Shown here: positions 9,221-17,761 of the stretch, in pieces | Layout of the letters: the number at the start of each line of letters is the position of its first letter | Numbering within the stretch: the first letter of the stretch is position 1 | Origin: Macrococcoides goetzii | Lineage (GTDB): Bacteria > Bacillota > Bacilli > Staphylococcales > Staphylococcaceae | Length of the DNA stretch: 64,000 nt | Reading direction: 5' to 3' | NCBI RefSeq assembly: GCF_002742385.2 | Contig: NZ_MJBI02000001.1 | Span: 186,001-250,000 of the forward strand | Notes under the pieces: generated by a model | The model's database searches: none | Seen by the model: the letters and a program-made list of their open reading frames with translations, nothing else | What the model was told of the DNA's origin: nothing | Program-made: the position numbers and the translations under genes

Positions 9221-9235
9221 TGAGAATCATTTTCA
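9221..9235. promoter_or_regulatory. Fur-like operator upstream of sdhCAB
   Basis: TGAGAAT-C-ATTTTCA is a 7-1-7 inverted repeat. Each half differs by one base from the Gram-positive Fur consensus TGATAAT-N-ATTATCA. It lies in the uvrC-sdhC gap, about 25 bases upstream of an extended -10 element. PerR-type boxes resemble it, so which regulator binds is open. Confidence 0.5.
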
Positions 9236-9257
9236 TGCCCCACATAACGTTAAAGAG

Positions 9258-9266
9258 TGGTACAAT
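9258..9266 (+). promoter_or_regulatory. Possible extended -10 promoter of sdhCAB
   Basis: TGGTACAAT matches an extended -10 (TGnTACAAT) with no good -35. It would give a leader of roughly 120 bases before the sdhC start, and the Fur-like box lies just upstream. Confidence 0.4.
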
Positions 9267-9395
9267 GATGATGAAAATTAAATTTCACAAACTTTTTTTA
9301 TACGAAATTGTAATCGGTTTCTTGATTTACCGTTTGAACAGGCGTATTATTGAAATTGTGAATTTACTTAAAAAGATGTGTAGGGGGGACTTCAC

Positions 9396-10007
9396 TTGGC
9401 AAGCTCAGAAAAATCATTTGCATTACGTAGGTTACATTCTTTACTTGGTGTGATTCCATTAGGTGTATTCTTAATCCAGCACTTAGTGATCAACCACTTT
9501 GCAGTAAACAGTCCGGAAGCTTTTAATAATGCTTCAGACTTTATGTGGAATTTACCGTTTAAGATTGTATTAGAAACTCTTGTTATTTATTTACCAATTT
9601 TATTCCATGCAGTCTATGGTGTGTATATCGCATTTACTTCTAAAAATAATGTGACACATTATTCGACGTTTAGAAACTGGATGTTCTTGTTACAACGTAT
9701 TACAGGTATTATCGCTTTTATTTTTATCGCGATTCACGTTTGGCAGACACGTGTTCAGGCAGCATTAGGACATCACATTAATTACGACATGATGGCAGAT
9801 TTATTCAATAGTCCGATTAATGTTATCGGATACGTTATCGGTATTGTGAGTGTTATCTTCCACTTCTCAAATGGCTTATGGTCATTTGCAGTAAGTTGGG
9901 GTATTACACAGTCAGATCGTTCACAAAAAATTATGGCTTATGTGTCATTAGGTGCATTTTTAGTCATTACTTTCATCGGATTACGCGCGTTATTTGCATT
10001 TATGTAG
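9396..10007 (+). CDS. sdhC: Succinate dehydrogenase cytochrome b558 subunit
   Basis: This is the membrane anchor of complex II, carrying heme b and passing electrons to menaquinone. The 203-residue protein has five hydrophobic spans and the Bacillus/Staphylococcus-type pattern RRLHSLLGVIPLGVFLIQH near the N-terminus, with conserved histidines as likely heme ligands (HSLLG, IQHLVINH, FHAVYG, IHVWQTR, FHFSNG). The start is TTG 9396 after the very strong AGGGGGGA site. A 77-codon ORF overlapping the start was rejected. It is first in sdhCAB. Confidence 0.94.
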   Translation: MASSEKSFALRRLHSLLGVIPLGVFLIQHLVINHFAVNSPEAFNNASDFMWNLPFKIVLETLVIYLPILFHAVYGVYIAFTSKNNVTHYSTFRNWMFLLQRITGIIAFIFIAIHVWQTRVQAALGHHINYDMMADLFNSPINVIGYVIGIVSVIFHFSNGLWSFAVSWGITQSDRSQKIMAYVSLGAFLVITFIGLRALFAFM

Positions 10008-10036
10008 GATAAGAAATTTAGGGGAGTGACAATATA

Positions 10037-11800
10037 ATGGCAAAAAGTAATATCATTGTTGTCGGCGGTGGATTAGCCGGATTAATGGCAACAATTAAAG
10101 CAGCAGAGGCAGGTACAAGTGTTGATCTTTTCTCATTAGTACCCGTTAAACGTTCTCACTCAGTGTGTGCACAAGGCGGTATTAATGGTGCAGTAAATAC
10201 GAAAGGTGAAGGTGACTCACCTTTAATTCACTTTGATGATACAGTATATGGTGGAGATTTCTTAGCAAACCAACCACCTGTTAAAGCGATGACAGCAGCA
10301 GCGCCTGGTATCATTCATTTATTAGACCGTATGGGTGTTATGTTCAACAGAACACCAGAAGGATTACTTGATTTCCGTCGTTTCGGTGGAACGTTATATC
10401 ACCGTACAGCATTCGCTGGTGCGACAACAGGACAACAATTACTATATGCATTAGATGAGCAGGTACGTAAATTTGAAGTTGAAGGTTTAGTTACGAAGTA
10501 TGAAGGATGGGAATTCTTGGGCGCAGTTATTGATGACGAAGGCGCTGCACGTGGTATCGTTGCTCAAAACTTAACAACTTCTGAAATTAAATCATTTGGT
10601 TCAGATGCAGTGATTATGGCAACAGGTGGCCCTGGTATTATCTTTGGTAAGTCTACAAACTCTATGATTAATACAGGATCTGCAGCTTCTGTTGTATATC
10701 AACAAGGTGCAATCTATGCCAATGGTGAATTCATTCAAATTCACCCGACAGCAATCCCTGGTGATGATAAATTACGTTTAATGAGTGAATCAGCTCGTGG
10801 TGAAGGTGGACGTGTCTGGACATATAAAGACGGTAAACCTTGGTACTTCTTAGAAGAGAAATATCCTGACTATGGTAACTTAGTACCTCGTGATATCGCA
10901 ACGCGTGAAATCTTTGACGTGTGTGTGAACCAAAAATTAGGTATCAATGGCGAGAACATGGTATACCTTGATTTAAGTCATAAAGATGCACATGAATTAG
11001 ACGTTAAATTAGGTGGAATCATCGAAATTTACGAAAAATTCACTGGTGATGACCCACGTAAAGTACCGATGAAGATTTTCCCTGCGGTACATTATTCAAT
11101 GGGTGGAATCTGGGTAGATTACGATCAGATGACGAACATTCCAGGTTTATTTGCAGCAGGTGAATGTGATTACTCTCAACACGGTGGTAACCGTCTAGGA
11201 GCGAACTCTTTATTATCTGCAATCTACGGCGGTATGGTAGCAGGACCAAATGCTATTAAATATATTAAAACATTAGAAAAATCATATACGGATTTATCAG
11301 ATGATATCTATGCACGTAAAGTTGAAGAAGAGCAACGCCGTTTCGATGCTTTATTAAATATGAAAGGTTCTGAGAATGCATATAAACTGCATAAAGAACT
11401 TGGTGAAATTATGACAGCTAACGTAACAGTTGTACGTCATAATGACCGATTATTAGAAACAGATAAGAAAATTGTAGAATTAATGGAACGTTACCATGAT
11501 ATTGATATGGAAGACACTGCGTTATGGAGCAACCAGGCAGTATTCTTTACACGTCAATTATGGAACATGTTAGTGTTAGCACGTGTTATGACAATCGGTG
11601 CGTATAATCGTAATGAATCACGTGGTGCACATTACAAACCTGAATTCCCTGAACGTAATGACGAAGAGTGGTTAAAAACAACAATGGCTAAGTTTAAAGG
11701 CGCTAAAGAAGCACCTGAATTCTACTATGAGCCAGTTGATGTTAGCTTAATCCCACCACGTGTACGTGACTACTCTAAGAAGTCAAAAGGAGGTAAATAA
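10037..11800 (+). CDS. sdhA: Succinate dehydrogenase flavoprotein subunit
   Basis: SdhA oxidises succinate to fumarate on covalently bound FAD. The 587-residue product begins with the dinucleotide-binding fold VVGGGLAGLMA, followed by SHSVCAQGGINGA (the SHS stretch contains the FAD-linking histidine of the family). Further family motifs are HPTAIPG, SESARGEGG, and HYSMGGIWVD with the substrate-site His/Arg region GGNRLGANSLL. The start ATG 10037 follows AGGGGAGTG. It lies 29 bases after sdhC and 2 bases before sdhB. Confidence 0.97.
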   Translation: MAKSNIIVVGGGLAGLMATIKAAEAGTSVDLFSLVPVKRSHSVCAQGGINGAVNTKGEGDSPLIHFDDTVYGGDFLANQPPVKAMTAAAPGIIHLLDRMGVMFNRTPEGLLDFRRFGGTLYHRTAFAGATTGQQLLYALDEQVRKFEVEGLVTKYEGWEFLGAVIDDEGAARGIVAQNLTTSEIKSFGSDAVIMATGGPGIIFGKSTNSMINTGSAASVVYQQGAIYANGEFIQIHPTAIPGDDKLRLMSESARGEGGRVWTYKDGKPWYFLEEKYPDYGNLVPRDIATREIFDVCVNQKLGINGENMVYLDLSHKDAHELDVKLGGIIEIYEKFTGDDPRKVPMKIFPAVHYSMGGIWVDYDQMTNIPGLFAAGECDYSQHGGNRLGANSLLSAIYGGMVAGPNAIKYIKTLEKSYTDLSDDIYARKVEEEQRRFDALLNMKGSENAYKLHKELGEIMTANVTVVRHNDRLLETDKKIVELMERYHDIDMEDTALWSNQAVFFTRQLWNMLVLARVMTIGAYNRNESRGAHYKPEFPERNDEEWLKTTMAKFKGAKEAPEFYYEPVDVSLIPPRVRDYSKKSKGGK

Positions 11801-11802
11801 TC

Positions 11803-12567
11803 ATGGCAGAAAAAACGATTAAACTGATCATTACACGTCAAAAAGATCAAAATTCTAAGCCTTATGATGAAACATTTGTGATTCCTTACCGTCCAAATAT
11901 GAACGTTATTGCTGCGTTGATGGAAATTCAACGTAATCCAGTAAATGAACGTGGTGAAAAAACGACGCCTGTAACATGGGATATGAACTGTCTTGAAGAA
12001 GTTTGTGGCGCATGTTCAATGGTAGTCAATGGAAAAGCACGTCAATCTTGTTCAACAATTATTGATACATTAGAACAACCAATTCGTTTAGCACCTATGG
12101 CAACATTCCCTGTTATTCGTGACCTACAAGTTGATCGTACGAAAATGTTCGATAACTTAAAGCGTGTTAAAGCATGGGTTCCAATTGATGGAACATATGA
12201 CTTAGGACCAGGACCACGTATGCCAGAGAAGAAACGTCAGACAGCATATGAATTATCTAAATGTATGACGTGTGGTGTATGTTTAGAAGTATGTCCGAAC
12301 GTGAATGCAAATTCTAAATTTATGGGTGCACAACCTATTTCACAAGTACGTTTATTCAACCTACATCCAACTGGAAGCATGAATAAAGATGAAAGAATTC
12401 ATGCGTTAATGGAAGAAGGCGGATTAGCAGAATGTGGTAACTCACAAAACTGTGTAAGAAGTTGTCCAAAAGGCATTCCTTTAACAACATCAATCGCTGC
12501 GATGAACCGTGAAGCAACATTCCAGATGTTCAAATCGTTCTTTGGATCGGATCATCAGGTTAACTAA
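11803..12567 (+). CDS. sdhB: Succinate dehydrogenase iron-sulfur subunit
   Basis: SdhB carries electrons from FAD to the membrane anchor through three iron-sulfur clusters. The 254-residue product has the N-terminal 2Fe-2S ligands in NCLEEVCGACSM...ARQSC and the ferredoxin-like motifs CMTCGVCLEVCP and CGNSQNCVRSCPKG for the 4Fe-4S and 3Fe-4S clusters. The start follows AGGAGG overlapping the end of sdhA, which suggests coupling. It is the last gene of sdhCAB and is followed by a long structured spacer. Confidence 0.97.
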   Translation: MAEKTIKLIITRQKDQNSKPYDETFVIPYRPNMNVIAALMEIQRNPVNERGEKTTPVTWDMNCLEEVCGACSMVVNGKARQSCSTIIDTLEQPIRLAPMATFPVIRDLQVDRTKMFDNLKRVKAWVPIDGTYDLGPGPRMPEKKRQTAYELSKCMTCGVCLEVCPNVNANSKFMGAQPISQVRLFNLHPTGSMNKDERIHALMEEGGLAECGNSQNCVRSCPKGIPLTTSIAAMNREATFQMFKSFFGSDHQVN

Positions 12568-12714
12568 GAGGCTATCGCCAAAGCGTTAAGTCTCAAGTAA
12601 ACTGGAAACAAACTCAAGAAATCGTTCTTTGATTTCGAAGTGTTTGTTGAAGTTTAACTAGAGACTGCTTTGAAGATGCCGTTTCCGATAAGAGGCTATC
12701 GAACTTGCGTTTAG
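12565..12714. other. Structured intergenic element: direct repeats flanking a long hairpin
   Basis: Two copies of a 26-base block starting TAAGAGGCTATCG (12565-12590 and 12689-12714, about 20 of 26 bases the same) flank a long imperfect hairpin. Its arms, about 12579-12625 and 12629-12672, include CAAAGC with GCTTTG, AGTCTC with GAGACT, and AACAAAC with GTTTGTT. The second repeat can also fold on itself (ATAAGAGGCTA with TAGCCCTTAT). It begins at the sdhB stop. It could be a structured RNA, a 3' UTR element or a small MITE-like insertion. Confidence 0.55.
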
Positions 12715-12721
12715 CCCTTAT

Positions 12722-12762
12722 AAAAGGTTTTGAGATGCTAATATCTCAAAACCTTTTTTTAT
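12722..12762 (+). terminator. Strong terminator after sdhCAB
   Basis: A perfect 15-bp stem, AAAAGGTTTTGAGAT with its complement around a 6-base loop, runs into seven or more Ts. Confidence 0.9.
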
Positions 12763-12813
12763 TTGCACATTATTTGATATGATAAGTTTAAAGGTGAATA
12801 GAGGTGTAGCGCA

Positions 12814-13248
12814 GTGGATCAATCGATTGTCACATTAGAATATGAGTTAAGAAGGCTTGCTGAAATTATTAAAAATGAGGGCCGTAGTGAATTAAAAAAA
12901 CATGAAATTACAGAAACACAGTTTATTGCAATTCAGTGGATTAAAGAAGCAGGTCCCTTAAATATCGGAACACTTGCAAAGCACATGAATTTAGCGATTT
13001 CATCCACTTCTGAACTTGTTGATGCACTTAGTAACAATGGATTTGCAGAGCGTGTGAAACAAACGGATGATAAACGCAAAGTAAGTATTCAACTTACTAA
13101 AAAAGGTGAATCAGTAATTCAATCGGTTATCCTCAAAAGACAAAAATTTTTGAAGAAGATTGTAGAAGAGAGTATGATTGAAACAATACCAATATTTAAG
13201 GAACAAATACATAAGTTGTACAGTGCAACAGAAGAAGGTGGAAAGTAG
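12814..13248 (+). CDS. MarR-family transcriptional regulator
   Basis: The 144-residue product has the MarR winged-helix layout. It has an N-terminal dimerisation helix, a recognition region ([52 protein letters not shown], with the typical DxRK wing near residues 88-90) and a C-terminal helix. It is a cytoplasmic DNA-binding repressor or activator of unknown ligand. The start is GTG 12814 after GAGGTG. Its stop TAG shares one base with the murI start, so it heads the murI-rdgB-phosphoesterase operon. Confidence 0.88.
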   Translation: MDQSIVTLEYELRRLAEIIKNEGRSELKKHEITETQFIAIQWIKEAGPLNIGTLAKHMNLAISSTSELVDALSNNGFAERVKQTDDKRKVSIQLTKKGESVIQSVILKRQKFLKKIVEESMIETIPIFKEQIHKLYSATEEGGK

Positions 13249-14054
13249 TGTCAGCTCCAATTGGTGTAATTGATTCTGGCGTAGGTGGTTTGACAGTTGC
13301 TAAAGAAATTATGCGTCAGCTGCCAAATGAATCAATTTGTTATTTAGGTGATGTCAGTCGCTGTCCTTATGGACCAAGACCACCTGAACAAGTGAAAGAT
13401 TTTACAATTCAGCTTGCTGAATTTCTATTAACGAAACATATTAAGATGCTCGTAATTGCTTGCAATACTGCAACTGCTGTTGCATTGGAACCTTTGCAGA
13501 AAATGCTCTCAATTCCTGTAATCGGTGTAATAGAACCAGGCGCACGTACGGCAATCATGACCACAACAAACAATCAAGTACTTGTATTAGGTACTGAAGG
13601 TACCATTAAATCTGAGGCCTATCGTGATAAGATTAAATCCATCAATCCTAAAATAGACGTCAATGGTGTAAGTTGTCCGGATTTTGTGCCTTTAGTTGAG
13701 CAGGTAAGATATAAAGATCCTACAATATCAAATATCGTTATCCATAAAACTTTACGCGACTGGCGTCATGATAAGAGTGATACAGTCATTTTAGGATGTA
13801 CACACTATCCATTATTACAGGATTATATTGAAAAGTATTTTGAAGGTGAAAAGAAAGTAATTTCATCTGGATTAGAAACGGCCAGAGAAGTAAGTGCATT
13901 ACTTACATTTAGTCAGGAACATGCGAAATATAATGAAACGCCACATCATGAATTTTATGTTAATGGGCCAACAGAGAAATTTTCCCGTATCGCTAAAGAA
14001 TGGTTAAACGATGAAAGCTTAAAAATACAATCAATACATTTGGAGGATATATGA
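13248..14054 (+). CDS. murI: Glutamate racemase
   Basis: This enzyme interconverts L- and D-glutamate for peptidoglycan synthesis. The 268-residue product begins [17 protein letters not shown] and contains both catalytic cysteines, in VIACNTATA (about 73) and LGCTHYPLL (about 184). The start is GTG 13248, with GGTGGAAAG upstream. It overlaps marR by one base and rdgB by four (ATGA), so the genes are tightly coupled. The sdhB-murI-rdgB neighbourhood matches S. aureus apart from the extra marR gene. Confidence 0.95.
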   Translation: MSAPIGVIDSGVGGLTVAKEIMRQLPNESICYLGDVSRCPYGPRPPEQVKDFTIQLAEFLLTKHIKMLVIACNTATAVALEPLQKMLSIPVIGVIEPGARTAIMTTTNNQVLVLGTEGTIKSEAYRDKIKSINPKIDVNGVSCPDFVPLVEQVRYKDPTISNIVIHKTLRDWRHDKSDTVILGCTHYPLLQDYIEKYFEGEKKVISSGLETAREVSALLTFSQEHAKYNETPHHEFYVNGPTEKFSRIAKEWLNDESLKIQSIHLEDI

Positions 14055-14638
14055 AAGATATCGTAATCGCAACAGGTAATCAAGGAAAGATCAATGATTT
14101 TAAACATATCTTTAAAGACTATAATGTTGTAGGTATTAAAAGTTTGATTCCAGACTTCGATGTAGAAGAAACGGGAACAACATTTGAAGAAAATGCTGCG
14201 TTAAAGTCAGAATACGGAACAAAAGTGTTAAATAAAATTGTAATCAGTGATGACTCAGGATTAGAAGTTGATGCACTTGATAATGCACCTGGCGTATATT
14301 CAGCACGTTATTCGGGAGAAGATGCGACTGATGAGAAGAATCTTGAGCTTGTGCTTAAAAATATGCAGGATAAAGATAATCGTCAGGCAAGATTTGTATG
14401 TGTGATTGCAGTCAGTATTCCAGGTAAAGAGACACGCACTTTCCGTGGTGAAGTAGAAGGAGAATTACTACATGAACCTAAAGGGGAAAATGGATTTGGT
14501 TATGATCCGATATTTTATGTAGAAAGTAAAGGTAAGACGACAGCAGAAATGACTGGAGAAGAAAAGGCACAGATTTCACATAGAGGTAAAGCAATACAAA
14601 AAATGCTGGATTCTGGCATAATCGAGGAGGCGTTATAA
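14051..14638 (+). CDS. rdgB: Non-canonical purine NTP pyrophosphatase (RdgB/HAM1)
   Basis: The enzyme hydrolyses XTP, ITP and dITP to monophosphates, keeping damaged purines out of nucleic acids. The 195-residue product has the family start [26 protein letters not shown] (catalytic acidic residues), the [10 protein letters not shown] motif, and FGYDPIFY near residues 148-155. The start ATG 14051 follows GGAGG. It overlaps its neighbours at both ends. Confidence 0.94.
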   Translation: MKDIVIATGNQGKINDFKHIFKDYNVVGIKSLIPDFDVEETGTTFEENAALKSEYGTKVLNKIVISDDSGLEVDALDNAPGVYSARYSGEDATDEKNLELVLKNMQDKDNRQARFVCVIAVSIPGKETRTFRGEVEGELLHEPKGENGFGYDPIFYVESKGKTTAEMTGEEKAQISHRGKAIQKMLDSGIIEEAL

Positions 14639-15138
14639 TGAAGTGGGTTGTTGTGAGTGATAATCATTCTATGAAAAATATATTAACCGATATTGTATCC
14701 ATTCATGATGATGCAGACGTCTATATTCATCTTGGTGATTCAGAATTTGATTATAATGATGCTGAATTAAAGCCTTATATTAAAATAAAAGGAAACTGTG
14801 ATTACGGAAAAGATTTTTATGATACATTTGAATTACAGCAAAAAGATATAAATGCATTTTTAACGCATGGACATCTTTATCAAGTTGGTAATGGGCGTGA
14901 ACGTTTAGCCAGTGTTGCACGTGATGCAGATTGTCAAATCGCTTTATATGGTCATCTGCATGTTAAACGTGTTGAAGTAGTTGAAGGTATAGTATGTATT
15001 AATCCAGGCTCTATTGCACAGTCAAGAAGTCAGGAAGAAGAAACATACGCTGTTTTAACTTTTGATGAAAGTGATAAGATGGTAACTTTCTATAATCAGC
15101 AGCATGATATTGTTGGCAAAGAGATATTAATTTTTTAG
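14638..15138 (+). CDS. YfcE/MJ0936-type metallophosphoesterase
   Basis: The 166-residue product has the calcineurin-like phosphoesterase motifs VVVSDNHS (instead of the usual DxH at the second position), HLGDSEFD, KGNCD, LTHGH and YGHLHV, which bind two metal ions. These small enzymes hydrolyse phosphodiesters, but the natural substrate is not established. It shares one base with the rdgB stop and ends the marR-murI-rdgB operon, with a terminator directly after it. Confidence 0.9.
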   Translation: MKWVVVSDNHSMKNILTDIVSIHDDADVYIHLGDSEFDYNDAELKPYIKIKGNCDYGKDFYDTFELQQKDINAFLTHGHLYQVGNGRERLASVARDADCQIALYGHLHVKRVEVVEGIVCINPGSIAQSRSQEEETYAVLTFDESDKMVTFYNQQHDIVGKEILIF

Positions 15139-15155
15139 AGTGTCAATTGAACGAT

Positions 15156-15191
15156 AAAAATTAAGATAACAGTGATGCTATCTTAATTTTT
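15156..15191 (+). terminator. Terminator of the murI operon
   Basis: AAAAATTAAGATA pairs perfectly with TATCTTAATTTTT around a 10-base loop. The symmetric A and T tracts could let it work in both directions. Confidence 0.85.
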
Positions 15192-15266
15192 GTTGTTATA
15201 TTAGAATAAATGTGTAAATATACTTTATTTATTATGGTTATCAATTAATTTCCTTACCAAATGTTA

Positions 15267-15296
15267 TTGACTTTATAGTCAGAAGTTGATTATAAT
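15267..15296 (+). promoter_or_regulatory. Promoter of tRNA-Arg
   Basis: TTGACT (15267-15272), an 18-base spacer and TATAAT (15291-15296) lie 23 bases before the mature tRNA. Confidence 0.75.
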
Positions 15297-15318
15297 TAAT
15301 CTTGTCTTAAAAAATTAA

Positions 15319-15392
<74 letters not shown>

Positions 15393-15420
15393 CTAATAGA
15401 TAACAATTTTGTTATTAAGT

Positions 15421-15485
15421 GAACAGGTGTTGAAAAAGTGTCATGAGTGTATGCTCTAACTTTTTTGGCACCTGTTCTTTTTTAT
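15421..15485 (+). terminator. Terminator after tRNA-Arg
   Basis: GAACAGGTG pairs with CACCTGTTC, the helix continues through AAAAAGT/ACTTTTTT, and it is followed by a run of Ts. Confidence 0.85.
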
Positions 15486-15588
15486 ATTTATAAATTTGAT
15501 ATTTTTTGAATTATATTGTTTGAAAAAGGTATCATTGTTATTATTTTATTGTAGTGTGTAAATAAATTTGCAGAAAAGAGGATATAGG

Positions 15589-16155
15589 ATGAATTTTAAA
15601 ACTTTAGGAATTTCTTTATTAGCATCATCTATTATTTTAACAGGATGTAACGATGCGCAGACTGACAAAAAAGAAAAAAATACTGCTTCTCAAACGAAAA
15701 CCGAGTCTAAACAAAAAAGCTTAGAAAATGAAAAAATTTCAACTGAATTTAAAGATCTTGATAAGAAATATAAACTCGATGTTGAAGTAAAAAAAGTATT
15801 TTTCATTGAAGCTGATGAAAATCATATTATTCCAGAAAAACAAGTATCCATATTACTGCATGTGAAAAACAAGTCAAAGGAAACTTTTGAATATGGTGCA
15901 GGTCTAGTAGGCAAAGTACATTTTTACCAGGGGAAGATAAATAGTGATAATGTTCTAGCTATTGGTTTATTACCTTCTAAACATGAATTAGGAGAAATAG
16001 AAAGAAAATCTGATCGCCAACCTTTCAAGCCAAACGATACGAGAGAGGTTGTGATCACACGTGTGTTAGAAGATGAAAAGACTCCTGTAACATTAGTGAT
16101 TGCAAGAGATGGATTAAAAGATTACGTATTTAAAAAGGATTATCCAGTAAAATAA
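15589..16155 (+). CDS. Secreted lipoprotein of unknown function
   Basis: The 188-residue product has a type II signal peptide with lipobox ILTGC (Cys about 20), so it should be lipid-anchored on the outer face of the membrane. A Lys/Gln/Ser-rich linker (about 24-48) precedes a beta-rich domain that recalls the DUF4352/DUF5067 group of Firmicute lipoproteins (ISTEFKDLDKKYKLDVEVKKVFFIE, then VSILLHVKNKSKETFEYG). That family link is tentative. ATG 15589 follows AAGAGG. It sits between tRNA-Arg and a convergent sirtuin gene. Confidence 0.75.
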   Translation: MNFKTLGISLLASSIILTGCNDAQTDKKEKNTASQTKTESKQKSLENEKISTEFKDLDKKYKLDVEVKKVFFIEADENHIIPEKQVSILLHVKNKSKETFEYGAGLVGKVHFYQGKINSDNVLAIGLLPSKHELGEIERKSDRQPFKPNDTREVVITRVLEDEKTPVTLVIARDGLKDYVFKKDYPVK

Positions 16156-16162
16156 TGCATTT

Positions 16163-16197
16163 AAAAGATCAAACATTTACTGATGTTTGATCTTTAA
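16163..16197. terminator. Bidirectional terminator between lipoprotein and sirtuin genes
   Basis: AAAGATCAAACAT pairs with ATGTTTGATCTTT. A-rich and T-rich flanks suit both converging genes. The right arm reaches the sirtuin stop codon. Confidence 0.8.
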
Positions 16198-16931
16198 TTG
16201 TAATTATTGATTACTTGATTAAATATATTACTAATATTATCTTCAAATACAATTGCATCATGTCTAACCGCTCTTAATGGCGTCTTGTTGATGACTACAA
16301 GGTGTTCGCCATTGAAAAGGTCTACAAAGCCTGCTGCTGGATATACAGATAATGATGTACCTGCTACGATTAACATATCTGCATTTGAAATTGCTTGAAT
16401 CGTACTTTCAATAGTGCCTGCATCCAGCGCTTCTTCATACATAACGATGTCTGGTCTTACAATACCTCCATCTTCAGGGCATCTTGGAATACCTGTTTCA
16501 TCTAATGTCAATTCATTAAGTGAATAATTTTGATTGCATTCAATACAATAGTTATTGATTACTGTGCCATGTAACTCTAGTACTGTAGATGAACCGGCCA
16601 ATTGATGTAATCCGTCTATATTTTGAGTTATAATTGTGACTTCTTTGTCATATTCTTCGAGTGTTTTAAGAAACTTGTGTGCTAAATTAGGTTGTGCATC
16701 TGGATATACAAGTTTGTCGAAGTGGAAATCAAAGTAATGCTTTGGATATCGTTTAAAGAATGAATGAGAAATAATTTGTTCAGGTGAAAAATCTGAGTTA
16801 GTTTCCTGCATAAATATTCCGTTTGCAGAGCGAAAGTCGGGTATGCCACTTTCTGTTGATACGCCAGCTCCACCGAAGAACACGATTTTCTTACTATCAA
16901 GTAATGCTTGTTTAAATTGTTGGATACGCAT
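16194..16931 (-). CDS. NAD-dependent protein deacylase (sirtuin, Sir2 family)
   Basis: This would be a cytoplasmic NAD-dependent lysine deacylase. The 245-residue product has GGAGVSTESGIPDFRSANG (NAD-binding GAG and DFR motifs, residues about 20-38), ITQNIDGLH (about 105-113), the catalytic histidine in LELHGT (about 124) and GTSLSVYPAAG. The zinc site shows CIEC but then CPEDGG, so the fourth usual cysteine is Asp/Glu-like. The start ATG 16931 follows AAAGGAG on the minus strand. The gene opposes its neighbours and is probably monocistronic. Confidence 0.92.
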   Translation of the reverse strand: MRIQQFKQALLDSKKIVFFGGAGVSTESGIPDFRSANGIFMQETNSDFSPEQIISHSFFKRYPKHYFDFHFDKLVYPDAQPNLAHKFLKTLEEYDKEVTIITQNIDGLHQLAGSSTVLELHGTVINNYCIECNQNYSLNELTLDETGIPRCPEDGGIVRPDIVMYEEALDAGTIESTIQAISNADMLIVAGTSLSVYPAAGFVDLFNGEHLVVINKTPLRAVRHDAIVFEDNISNIFNQVINNYN

Positions 16932-17081
16932 TATTCTTCTCCTTTCATCAATATAATAAGTTTATCATGACGCGTGATTGTGCTCAATTTTGCAACTTTG
17001 TATGAATTCAGATATAATCAACATTTGTGAGTTTAGTAATCGTTTCGAATTGTTATCTCATTTTAATAAGCTTAAATATAT

Positions 17082-17110
17082 TTGAGTTAGCATAGAAATT
17101 TGGTTAAAAT
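17082..17110 (+). promoter_or_regulatory. Probable promoter of the Nudix gene
   Basis: TTGAGT (17082-17087) and TAAAAT (17105-17110) are 17 bases apart and lie 30 bases before the ATG. The rest of the 208-bp divergent gap (16932-17139) shows no other clear element. Confidence 0.5.
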
Positions 17111-17139
17111 TTAACTAAGACAGATTTAAGGAGTATTGT

Positions 17140-17760
17140 ATGAATAAATTTGATGAACAAATAATAGTGGTGAATCGTGAAACCATCTTTAATCATGAGA
17201 AAAATCATTTTAATGGCTTTATTTCTATAGAAGATCAAAAGGCGTTAGAAATTTATGAAACACTATCTAAATACGAAGTGAAACGTCGCGGTGATATGGA
17301 AGAGGATCCTTCATATAAACAATTGATTTCATATTGTATCCTCGAAAATGAAAACGATGAGATATTAGTATATGAACGTTTAACAGGTGGTGGTGAAGCG
17401 CGTCTTCATGGGTTAAGCTCAATTGGTATCGGCGGTCATATGAATCAGCTAGATGATACTCAGATTGAAGGGGTGTTACTAGATAATGCTGCACGTGAAT
17501 TAGAGGAAGAAGTCGGCGTTAAAGATGTTAATCCACTAAATTTGAACTTAATCGGTTTTATTAACGATGATGACAATGAAGTTGGTCGTGTACATATCGG
17601 TTTAGTATTCAAACTAAAGGTTAAAGCGTCTGAAGTTTATGTGAATGAAACAGATACTTTAAAGATAGAATGGAAACCGGAAAATACTTTAATGCAAGGT
17701 GCTGAATATGAATCATGGTCACGTATTATCATAGAATCTATATATAATGTAGGTCATTAG
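17140..17760 (+). CDS. Nudix-domain protein
   Basis: The 206-residue product carries a Nudix-like box at about 99-127, GGHMNQLDDTQIEGVLLDNAARELEEEVGV. The catalytic half RELEEEVGV is intact, but the upstream Gly/Glu spacing is off by one from the canonical box. Nudix enzymes hydrolyse nucleoside diphosphates linked to other groups; the substrate here is unknown. It starts at ATG 17140 after AAGGAG and lies one base before the next gene, so the two form a pair. Confidence 0.8.
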   Translation: MNKFDEQIIVVNRETIFNHEKNHFNGFISIEDQKALEIYETLSKYEVKRRGDMEEDPSYKQLISYCILENENDEILVYERLTGGGEARLHGLSSIGIGGHMNQLDDTQIEGVLLDNAARELEEEVGVKDVNPLNLNLIGFINDDDNEVGRVHIGLVFKLKVKASEVYVNETDTLKIEWKPENTLMQGAEYESWSRIIIESIYNVGH

Positions 17761-17761
17761 T

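Noticed and set aside
9220-9453. 77-codon ORF upstream of and overlapping sdhC
   Set aside because: It overlaps the well-supported sdhC start, has no good ribosome-binding site and its codons look like non-coding DNA; the region holds the sdh promoter and Fur-like box.
15393-15588. Possible integration (att) site at tRNA-Arg
   Set aside because: No integrase gene and no second copy of the tRNA 3' end are visible in the window.
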